Positions 15,132 to 20,867 of a stretch of 20,867 bases of DNA are shown here, one piece after another. This DNA is from CAUZRD01 sp963582255 (lineage in GTDB: Bacteria; Pseudomonadota; Alphaproteobacteria; Rhizobiales; TMED25): contig CAUZRD010000018.1 of NCBI GenBank assembly GCA_963582255.1, positions 1 through 20,867 of the forward strand, read 5' to 3'. A model generated the notes under the pieces. That model had not been told where the DNA came from and ran no database searches. It worked only from the letters and a program-made list of their open reading frames with translations. The first letter of the stretch is position 1, and every line of letters begins with the position of its first letter. The translations under genes were made by a program, and so were the position numbers.

Positions 15132-16540
15132 TGTGATGGGCCTTCCGGTAATATATTTGTGTTGGCAGGTGCCTTCTCGGAGAGGTTATCTTCATACTCA
15201 ATAGATGCTAGAGTGCCGGCAAGACTTTTGCCGCCGGCGGATGAAATCACGACTTCCACTATTTCCCCTAGGTGCTCGGGGCTGGTTTCTACATGAACTG
15301 ATTGCTGGTAGGGGGATCGTCCGGCGAGCTGACCAACATGGCGCCCCGGCCGGTCAAGCAACACCGGCAGCTTGCGGGCAACCATCGATTTATTGAACTC
15401 CTCCTGCTGCGCGTTCAGTAGTGCTTGTAGTCTTTGAAGCCGTTCATTCTTACTTTCTTCGTCAACCTGAATATTGAGCTCGGCAGCCGGAGTGCCGGGC
15501 CGAGCAGAATATTTGAATGAATAGGCCTGTGCATAATTTGCGGTTTTTACCAGATCGAGTGTTGCAACAAAATCTTCCTCTGTTTCACCAGGGAAACCGA
15601 CTATAAAATCACCAGATAAGGCAAGATCCGGTCGCACGTTTCGGAATCGATCTATTGTTTCGAGATATTCCTCTGCGCTATGGCGTCGGTTCATCGCTGC
15701 CAGCATTTTATTAGAGCCAGACTGAATTGGTAGGTGTAGATATGGCATCAGCTTTTCTAGGTCGCGGTGGGCAGCGATCAGTGAGTTGTCAACATCGCGT
15801 GGATGGCTGGTGGTGTAGCGGAGACGATCAAGGCCATCAATTCGCGCAAGTTGAAATAATAGCTCTCCCAGTGACCAGGAGCGGCCATTTGGGCCTTCAC
15901 CATGATACGCGTTGACATTTTGGCCCAGTAGTGTGATTTCGCGCGCACCAGATTGGACTAGCCTACGGGCCTCGGCCTCCACTGTTTCAACTGACCGGGA
16001 GAACTCGGCGCCGCGTGTGTAGGGGACAACGCAAAAGGTGCAAAATTTGTTGCAGCCTTCCTGAATAGTCAAAAAAGCTGAAGGTGCGGCACGTGATTTT
16101 AGTGTCGGATTCTTGCTCAGAGATGCAAATTTATCCTCGATTGGGAAGTCGGTATTGATTGCCGCCTTACCTTCGCGCGCGGCGGTTTCAGCCAGTGTGC
16201 CTATGAGGTGATAAGCTTGGGGGCCGACGACAACGTCAATTGAAGGTGCGCGGCGAACCATTTCCTCACCTTCGGCTTGAGCTACACAGCCAGCAACGGC
16301 GATGGTTGTGTGCTTGCCACGCGCGCGTCGGCCTTCCTTGATCAAACGAAGACGCCCGAGTTCGGAGTAAACTTTTTCGGCTGCTTTTTCGCGTATGTGA
16401 CAGGTGTTGAGGATCACCATATCGGCATCTTCAAGCTGCGTGGTTGGTTCGTAGCCATGGTGTGCAAGGGTCTCGATCATGCGATCCGAGTCATACACAT
16501 TCATCTGACAACCATATGTTTTGATGAAAACTTTGCTCAT
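15128..16540 (-). CDS. miaB: tRNA-2-methylthio-N6-dimethylallyladenosine synthase MiaB
   Basis: A 470-residue radical-SAM methylthiotransferase that adds a methylthio group to i6A37 of tRNAs. From the ATG at 16540 the N-terminal UPF0004 domain carries Cys11 (TYGCQMN), Cys47 (NTCHIREKA) and Cys85 (AGCVAQAEG), the auxiliary 4Fe-4S ligands. The radical-SAM CxxxCxxC is Cys163/167/170 in GCNKFCTFCVVPYTRG. The TRAM RNA-binding domain occupies about the last 70 residues (LPVLLDRPGRHVGQLAGRSPY). The frame is open further upstream, to 16624, but MSKVFIKTYGCQMN matches the family start. No strong ribosome site is seen. It is preceded by a 111-base gap after plsC and overlaps phoH by 4 bases. Confidence 0.97.
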   Translation of the reverse strand: MSKVFIKTYGCQMNVYDSDRMIETLAHHGYEPTTQLEDADMVILNTCHIREKAAEKVYSELGRLRLIKEGRRARGKHTTIAVAGCVAQAEGEEMVRRAPSIDVVVGPQAYHLIGTLAETAAREGKAAINTDFPIEDKFASLSKNPTLKSRAAPSAFLTIQEGCNKFCTFCVVPYTRGAEFSRSVETVEAEARRLVQSGAREITLLGQNVNAYHGEGPNGRSWSLGELLFQLARIDGLDRLRYTTSHPRDVDNSLIAAHRDLEKLMPYLHLPIQSGSNKMLAAMNRRHSAEEYLETIDRFRNVRPDLALSGDFIVGFPGETEEDFVATLDLVKTANYAQAYSFKYSARPGTPAAELNIQVDEESKNERLQRLQALLNAQQEEFNKSMVARKLPVLLDRPGRHVGQLAGRSPYQQSVHVETSPEHLGEIVEVVISSAGGKSLAGTLASIEYEDNLSEKAPANTNILPEGPSH

Positions 16541-16651
16541 ATTGGTCAGGTTTGTCCAGATTGTTTCAGAAAATGTTCTGTAACGCCGCGCTAGGTTGTA
16601 TGCAATCGGCAGACCATGGAGCAAGGTCCAGATTGTGAAAGAGCTGCTTCA

Positions 16652-17494
16652 TTATGATGGGAGTAGGGTGCTTGTGGCACCCTGGTTTTGTTGGTCAGGT
16701 TCTGTTTGAATCTGAACAGGGCGACCCAGAAGCGCACTTAGGAAGCCAGATCTTACGCGCGCTTCACAATAGGCCGCAAGTTGCTTGCGATTTTCGAACT
16801 TAGAAAGTGTGACTGGAGCGTGGAGAATAATTTTTACGTCAATCGGCCCCAAACACAAAAGTTCCCACACATGAGGCACCATAGACATGTCCCCATACCA
16901 GGCAAATTTAGGACGAAGAGGTCGGTCAATTGGCAGGCCATGCAAGTGGGTGTAGGCTAGAGAGACCGGCTGCAATCGAATCTCGTCGCCGCCTACTAGC
17001 CGGTGGGAAGCGACAGAGAACAATGGCGTGCGGAATGGCAAAACACGGTTTCCATCACTTGAGGTGCCTTCGGCAAACAGAACAATTCGCTCTTTCAAAT
17101 CGAAGCGTTCTTGAATTTGGTGTTTGGCAGCTATAGCTTGACGCGGATTTTTACGATCAACGAATACGGAGCGCTGGAGTTTTGCCAGAATGCCAAATCC
17201 AGGCCAGCCAGCTACTTCCTTCTTGGCAATAAAGGTGATGTTGCCAAGTGCGCCAAGAACCGAAATATCGAGCCATGAAATGTGATTGACGGTAAGTAAA
17301 GCCGGGCTGGGTACCAGAGACCCCTCAATGTCTAGTTTTATATTAAGCAGCTGCAAAATTATCCGGTGAAATATATGGGGTAGCACGTGCACCTTAGACG
17401 GGAAAAATTTCAAGATCGGGAGATGTACCAGCGTAAACCCTACCGCGATGAGAGCTAGGATACCCAGAGTTGCTGCCGCTTTAATTATCGTCAT
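16652..17494 (-). CDS. plsC: 1-acyl-sn-glycerol-3-phosphate acyltransferase (PlsC family)
   Basis: A 280-residue membrane acyltransferase that converts lysophosphatidate to phosphatidate in phospholipid synthesis. Residues 8-30 are a hydrophobic N-terminal membrane segment. The catalytic NHx4D is His71-Asp76 in NHISWLD, the FVDR block is at 111-114, and the glycerol-phosphate-binding FAEGTSSDG is at 140-148 (Ala where Pro is common). The remaining C-terminal part has the expected strands and a Gln-rich tail. A few relatives of this family make ornithine lipids (OlsA), and I cannot exclude that function from sequence alone. However, its place between the Fur-type gene and miaB is the conserved location of the PlsC-like gene in alphaproteobacteria. 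The ATG at 17494 is 41 bases after the Fur-type gene. Confidence 0.9.
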   Translation of the reverse strand: MTIIKAAATLGILALIAVGFTLVHLPILKFFPSKVHVLPHIFHRIILQLLNIKLDIEGSLVPSPALLTVNHISWLDISVLGALGNITFIAKKEVAGWPGFGILAKLQRSVFVDRKNPRQAIAAKHQIQERFDLKERIVLFAEGTSSDGNRVLPFRTPLFSVASHRLVGGDEIRLQPVSLAYTHLHGLPIDRPLRPKFAWYGDMSMVPHVWELLCLGPIDVKIILHAPVTLSKFENRKQLAAYCEARVRSGFLSALLGRPVQIQTEPDQQNQGATSTLLPS

Positions 17495-17535
17495 GGAGCT
17501 GAGGCGATCTGATCTGTAATGTGCATCACCATATG

Positions 17536-18009
17536 CTAGGCATCACTCTTCTGATCCAGCGGAACTCCGTAAAGTTCGAGGCGGTGGTCTACAAGACGGT
17601 AGCCCAATTCTCGGGCTACGATCTCCTGCAGGTGCTCAATATCGTCATTGCTAAACTCAATGATTTCGCCAGATTGAATGTTGATCAGATGGTCGTGGTG
17701 CTCTTCTGAGACCTGTTCATAGCGCGAGCGGCCGTCACGGAAATCATGGCGCTCAAGAATACCCGCATCTTCGAAGAGTCGTACGGTCCGATATACCGTT
17801 GCAATCGAGATGCGTTCGTCGAACGCAGCGGCGCGGCGGCGAACCTCCTCAACGTCTGGATGATCTTCCGCGGCGCTTAATACATTCGCAATAATACGGC
17901 GCTGTTCGGTCATCCGCATGCCCTTGGCAATGCAGAGTGCTTCAAGTTCTGTGATGTCTTGATAGTTTGAAATCCGATCAACCCCCTTCAGTGCCGATGC
18001 AAAATGCAT
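17536..18009 (-). CDS. Fur-family metal-responsive repressor, Mur-like
   Basis: A 157-residue Fur-family regulator. The N-terminal winged helix includes GMRMTEQRRIIANVL (30-44) and the recognition-helix region ISIATVYRTVRLFEDAGIL (68-85). The dimerisation and metal domain has HHDHLI at 104-109. In E. coli Fur this is followed by Cys93-x2-Cys96. Here those positions are Asn110 and Ser113 (HLINIQSGEIIEF), so the structural zinc-type cysteine pair is absent, as in rhizobial Mur proteins that respond to manganese and in related alphaproteobacterial Fur. Control of manganese or iron uptake is therefore inferred, and which metal cannot be told. The only suitable start is the ATG at 18009, 21 bases after rimI, with no clear ribosome site. 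The first 15 residues are not family-like. Confidence 0.92.
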   Translation of the reverse strand: MHFASALKGVDRISNYQDITELEALCIAKGMRMTEQRRIIANVLSAAEDHPDVEEVRRRAAAFDERISIATVYRTVRLFEDAGILERHDFRDGRSRYEQVSEEHHDHLINIQSGEIIEFSNDDIEHLQEIVARELGYRLVDHRLELYGVPLDQKSDA

Positions 18010-18030
18010 CTGAATGAAGATCTGTCCAAT

Positions 18031-18537
18031 TTATGGATTTAGCGGTAGCACGTCTACCTTAGCTTTCAAGAAATGCCGTAAAATGATTGCATCAACTTTT
18101 GTCTCGTGTCCGTAATAATTTTGACGTCGTCCGATTTCTTCAAATTTGCATTTTTCATAAAGCGCTCGCGCAGCAATATTTTCACTCGAAACTTCAAGAA
18201 ACAATGTGAATGCGCCTAGGTATGTGGCATTCCGACATGCGTGTGATAACAGCGATTGAGCTATCCCACGGCGCTCATGGCAAGGATCGGTTGCTAGGAC
18301 CAAGATCTCGGCCTCATCACCTGCCACACGCATTATGACCATGCCGATGATTGAGCCCGGTCGTTCAGACGATTCCGCTAGTGCTGCGTTGGTGTTTGGC
18401 TGTTGCAGTAAGGTGCGAAGTTCTTCAACTGACCAGCCACGGGAAAAACAAGCACCATGTAGTGCGGATATTTGCATAGCATCCGCAACAACCGCACGGC
18501 GAAGAGAGATGTTTGGTTTGGAGATGACGGGGATCAT
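18031..18537 (-). CDS. rimI: Ribosomal protein S18 alanine N-acetyltransferase-like GNAT (RimI)
   Basis: A 168-residue GNAT acetyltransferase. RimI acetylates the N-terminal alanine of ribosomal protein uS18. From the ATG at 18537 the sequence begins MIPVISKPNISLRRAVVADA. Acetyl-CoA motif A is ILVLATDPCHERRGIAQSLL, with the R-x-x-G-x-A loop. FLEVSSENIAARALYEKCKFEEIGRRQNYY is the typical RimI C-terminal half. The frame is open upstream to 18651 inside tsaB. The internal ATG just 7 bases after the tsaB stop is the sensible start, although no ribosome site precedes it. The adjacency to tsaB is widely conserved. The substrate assignment rests on family and context. Confidence 0.9.
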   Translation of the reverse strand: MIPVISKPNISLRRAVVADAMQISALHGACFSRGWSVEELRTLLQQPNTNAALAESSERPGSIIGMVIMRVAGDEAEILVLATDPCHERRGIAQSLLSHACRNATYLGAFTLFLEVSSENIAARALYEKCKFEEIGRRQNYYGHETKVDAIILRHFLKAKVDVLPLNP

Positions 18538-18544
18538 GAAGTTG

Positions 18545-19252
18545 TTACATGGTATCGTTTGACGAATTTGCGCGTAGAGATGGAGTGGTAGGCAGCTTTG
18601 CGTCGGGTGGGCGGATATAGAGAGGTTCGGCGGGCGTGTCCATCGGATCACGAGTGCTTGCCAATTCAGCCAGCAGCGCTGCGGTCGGGCGCGGAGGCAT
18701 TCTTGCTGTTAGTTCTAAATCTAAATTGATAATGGTGGTCGCGACCTCAGTGGCACCTGGACCGATCATTAATGTGCGGTCATGTCGCACAAATTTGGCC
18801 AACTCATCTGGAGAGCACAGGGAAGGCTGGCCACTTATGAGAAGGTTCGTCCCAACAATGGCTACTTCATGCAGCCCCCTTCGCGCATTCAGAACGGCAA
18901 TGCGCTGTACTTTTTCACCAGTTTCGCGTTCATCGGCTGCGGCCAGTAATTCGAATGTGTTGATTGCTAGCGCATTGCCGCTTGAGGCGAGAGCAAGCCC
19001 GCGTACGGCTGAAAGCCCAACTCGTAGTCCTGTGAAATTACCAGGCCCTTGGACCGCGGCGAACCGATTTATTTCCTGAGGTGAAATGTCCGCCGCGCTC
19101 AGAACCTTGTGGATGGTGGTAAAAAGCATTTCTGCATGACCGCGCACCATCATATCTTCGTGCATGCAAACAAGTTTTCCGTTGGAGCGGTCGCCTTGCC
19201 ATAGTGCGGCGCCACAATAGTTTGATGCGGTATCGATGGACAGTGTTAGCAT
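18545..19252 (-). CDS. tsaB: tRNA threonylcarbamoyladenosine biosynthesis protein TsaB
   Basis: A 235-residue ASKHA-fold protein that partners TsaD and TsaE to make t6A37 in ANN-decoding tRNAs. The signature GPGNFTGLRVG is at residues 69-79 (Asn in place of the common Ser), preceded by the N-terminal ILxIDTS-like block MLTLSIDTASNYCGAAL. The later LNARRGLHEVAIV segment is also typical. TsaB lacks its own catalysis and acts as a scaffold dimer for TsaD. The ATG at 19252 is preceded by an A-rich stretch without a clear ribosome site. rimI begins 7 bases after the stop. A 72-base gap without any recognisable element separates it from the Nfu gene upstream. Confidence 0.95.
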   Translation of the reverse strand: MLTLSIDTASNYCGAALWQGDRSNGKLVCMHEDMMVRGHAEMLFTTIHKVLSAADISPQEINRFAAVQGPGNFTGLRVGLSAVRGLALASSGNALAINTFELLAAADERETGEKVQRIAVLNARRGLHEVAIVGTNLLISGQPSLCSPDELAKFVRHDRTLMIGPGATEVATTIINLDLELTARMPPRPTAALLAELASTRDPMDTPAEPLYIRPPDAKLPTTPSLRANSSNDTM

Positions 19253-19324
19253 TTATTGTTTTTGCAAGTTGGCGGCAGGGCGGCGAGTGGATAAATGGAA
19301 GTAAGATAGCTCAACGCTCTTTGC

Positions 19325-19885
19325 TCAGACCGCTTGAACTTCTTCAACAGCGGGTAAAAAGTGACGCAACAGATTTTCGATGCCGTGCTTGAGCGTCATT
19401 GTTGAGCTTGGACATCCGGCGCAGGCGCCGCGCATATGAAGATAGACTATACCCTTAGAGAAGCCGCGAAATACGATATCGCCGCCGTCCTGAGCGACTG
19501 CGGGGCGGACCCTGGTGGCGATCAGTTCCTTGATAGTATTGACCGTTTCGGTATCTTCTTCATCGAAGAATTCTTCGTCCGTATCGTTTTCGGTGGCAGA
19601 TTCATTGTGCAAAGTCGGTTCTTCGGAGAGATAATGGTCCATAATCGCACCGAGAATTGCTGGTTTGAGGTGAGGCCATTCGCTGCCAGCCTTGGTGACC
19701 GCGATAAAATCGTCAGCAAGGTAGACACCAGACACGCTTTCGATGGCAAAAAGTCGTTGAGCTAATGGTGACTCGGACGCCTGATCCAGATCGCGATAGT
19801 CACGCGTTATTCCCTCCAACACCGAGCGGCCAGGTAAAAACTTCAGAGTTGCCGGATTGGGCGTAGTCTCGGTTTGAATGAACAT
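19325..19885 (-). CDS. NifU/Nfu-type iron-sulfur cluster scaffold protein
   Basis: A 186-residue Fe-S carrier. Residues about 1-85 form the Nfu N-terminal domain (MFIQTETTPNPATLKFLPG). A short very acidic linker is at about 99-112. Residues 113-186 form the NifU C-terminal domain with the cluster-binding Cys155-x2-Cys158 in GACAGCPSS. Such proteins pass 4Fe-4S clusters to client enzymes, and MiaB, encoded nearby, is one possible client (inference). The ATG at 19885 is chosen over a TTG two codons upstream because it matches the family start and has AAAGG at 19893-19897, seven bases before it. It lies 63 bases downstream of the Usp-family gene. Confidence 0.94.
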   Translation of the reverse strand: MFIQTETTPNPATLKFLPGRSVLEGITRDYRDLDQASESPLAQRLFAIESVSGVYLADDFIAVTKAGSEWPHLKPAILGAIMDHYLSEEPTLHNESATENDTDEEFFDEEDTETVNTIKELIATRVRPAVAQDGGDIVFRGFSKGIVYLHMRGACAGCPSSTMTLKHGIENLLRHFLPAVEEVQAV

Positions 19886-19948
19886 GGTCAAGCCTTTCGT
19901 TCAGGCGCTGAGTGTACACATAACAGATATATAGGCAGAAAGTATCAC

Positions 19949-20455
19949 TTATGCCAGTGCTTCGATGTCTTCGTCTTTCAGATCGCCAGGTACGATGGTG
20001 ATCGGAATTGGAAATGAGCCTGCCAACGCGCCGGCAAAAAGCGAGACAAGGGGGCCAGGGCCATTGGCCTGCGTTCCTGCACCAAGAACCAGAAGCGCAA
20101 TTTCGTTGTCTTCTTCAATCAATTGTGTGATTTGCTGGGCGGGTTGGCCTTCACGAATAACAAGTTCTGGCGTTTGTCCGGCTGAGGCCTCAATCTCGCG
20201 GGAAAAATTCTCCAAAACCCTTCTCGCCTCGGCCTCAGCTTCCTCGCGCATTACCCGCTCAACACCTAACCAGTGTTGAAAGTCAGCTGGCGTAATTATT
20301 TTCACGATCATCAAGCGTCCGCCAGTATGAAGCGCCCTGCGGCTGGCATAGCGAAGGGCGCGGCTACATTCTGCGGTGTCATCGACCACGACCAGAAATT
20401 TTCGTTTCCGCTCGCCAAGGTAACCTTTGTTTTTGCGGTCTGCCACAGAACTCAT
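19949..20455 (-). CDS. Universal stress protein (UspA) family protein
   Basis: A 168-residue single-domain Usp protein. After about 18 basic N-terminal residues, KFLVVVDDTAECSRALRYASRRA is the first strand and helix of the fold. LLVLGAGTQANGPGPLVSLFAG followed by ITIVPG is where ATP-binding Usp proteins carry G-2x-G-9x-G-S/T. Here the glycine pattern is partly kept, so nucleotide binding is possible but not sure. The substrate and role are unknown. The gene lies between trpS and the Nfu gene, a position I recall for related alphaproteobacteria. The ATG at 20455 lacks an obvious ribosome site. It is 49 bases after trpS. Confidence 0.9.
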   Translation of the reverse strand: MSSVADRKNKGYLGERKRKFLVVVDDTAECSRALRYASRRALHTGGRLMIVKIITPADFQHWLGVERVMREEAEAEARRVLENFSREIEASAGQTPELVIREGQPAQQITQLIEEDNEIALLVLGAGTQANGPGPLVSLFAGALAGSFPIPITIVPGDLKDEDIEALA

Positions 20456-20504
20456 GTTGAAACAGCCAGCATTTCAGTGAGAATATCCCTAAATGAGTAT
20501 CCGC

Positions 20505-20867
20505 TCATGATCCAATAAAACCCATGATCTGCTTGGTATCGGCGATGATGGGTGCTGCAATGCCTCTTGCGCGGTCAGCGCCATGGGACAGAATGCGGTC
20601 GATTTCGGCGGGATCTTCAATGAGTCGGCGCATTTCCTCACCGATGGGACTAATCTTGTCTACGAGTAGATCGCTAAGAAACGACTTGAACTGAGAAAAC
20701 TGAGAGCCGCCAAATTCATTGAGTACGGCCTCACGGCTCTGCCCACTAAGGCCAGCATAAATATCTATCAGATTGGTAGCTTCGGGACGGCCTTCCAATC
20801 CGTGTTCATCGCTAGGTAGGGGGTCTAGGTCGGTTTTGGCTTTACGTATTTTCTGTGCGATCAAGTC
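20505..20867 (-). CDS. trpS: Tryptophanyl-tRNA synthetase, C-terminal part
   Basis: The last 120 residues of a class Ic aminoacyl-tRNA synthetase that charges tRNA-Trp. The frame is open at the right edge of the window (first complete codons read DLIAQKIRKAKTD), so the HIGH and KMSKS signature regions and the start lie outside. What remains, IRKAKTDLDPLPSDEHGLEGRPEATNLIDIYAGLSG, followed by FGGSQFSQFKSFLSDLLVDKISPI and the terminal IADTKQIMGFIG, matches the anticodon-binding and C-terminal helices of bacterial TrpRS. The TTG codon near the edge is internal, not a start. Nothing suggests that the gene is broken. Confidence 0.95.
   Translation of the reverse strand, partial: DLIAQKIRKAKTDLDPLPSDEHGLEGRPEATNLIDIYAGLSGQSREAVLNEFGGSQFSQFKSFLSDLLVDKISPIGEEMRRLIEDPAEIDRILSHGADRARGIAAPIIADTKQIMGFIGS

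Noticed and set aside
16565..16584. LexA-like GAAC-N7-GAAA and CAGAA/TTCTG inverted repeat before miaB
   Set aside because: One half-site mismatches the alphaproteobacterial GAAC-N7-GAAC box and miaB is not an SOS gene. Short AT-rich repeats like this are expected by chance.
20493..20508. ATGAG/CTCAT hairpin overlapping the trpS stop
   Set aside because: Only 5 bp, AT-rich and followed by a poor U tract, so too weak to call a terminator.
1..20867. Mobile elements, CRISPR arrays, defence or toxin-antitoxin systems, biosynthetic clusters
   Set aside because: All intervals are accounted for by housekeeping genes or short spacers. No transposase, integrase, repeat-spacer pattern or accessory gene was seen.

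Overview
This window is a dense block of conserved bacterial housekeeping genes, almost certainly from an alphaproteobacterium. No mobile element, CRISPR array, phage gene, rRNA or tRNA is visible. Protein features that point to Alphaproteobacteria are the N-terminal IF2 start region, the YlxR-L7Ae two-domain RNA-binding protein between nusA and infB, the Mur-like Fur without the CxxC pair, and the Nfu_N-NifU scaffold protein. The gene order (fabB-fabI facing pnp, and usp-nfu-tsaB-rimI-mur-plsC-miaB-phoH-ybeY-metK-trmB-rimP-nusA) resembles, from memory, that of Hyphomicrobiales/Rhizobiales. Base composition looks close to half GC by eye (not measured). I cannot name a genus.

Layout. Bases 1-1702 on the plus strand hold the 3' part of fabB and a complete fabI (fatty-acid elongation). 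They converge on everything else, which is on the minus strand, and a perfect 17-bp inverted repeat at 1754-1799 separates the two. Read in its own direction (right to left), the minus strand begins with the 3' end of trpS, then a Usp-family protein, an Nfu-type Fe-S scaffold, tsaB and rimI (tRNA t6A and ribosomal protein acetylation), a Fur/Mur metal regulator, plsC (phospholipid synthesis), miaB (tRNA ms2i6A), phoH and ybeY (RNA metabolism). A 274-base gap without a convincing gene follows. Then come metK and trmB, a terminator-like hairpin, and the nusA-infB cluster: rimP, nusA, rnpM/ylxR, infB, rbfA, truB, rpsO, pnp.

How the genes fit together. Most of the minus-strand genes serve translation or RNA: ribosome maturation (rimP, rbfA, ybeY, rpsO), initiation (infB), transcription elongation control (nusA), tRNA modification (truB, trmB, miaB, tsaB), SAM supply for methyl transfer (metK), RNA turnover (pnp, ybeY) and aminoacylation (trpS). 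Several genes overlap or abut (miaB/phoH 4 bases, phoH/ybeY 8 bases, rbfA/truB 2-base gap), which fits co-transcription and translational coupling.

No undescribed biological system was found. The points most worth a second look are the absence of corC and lnt between ybeY and metK, a YlxR-family gene whose conserved N-terminus lies upstream of its first ordinary start codon, and a FabI lacking the first of its two usual active-site-region tyrosines.
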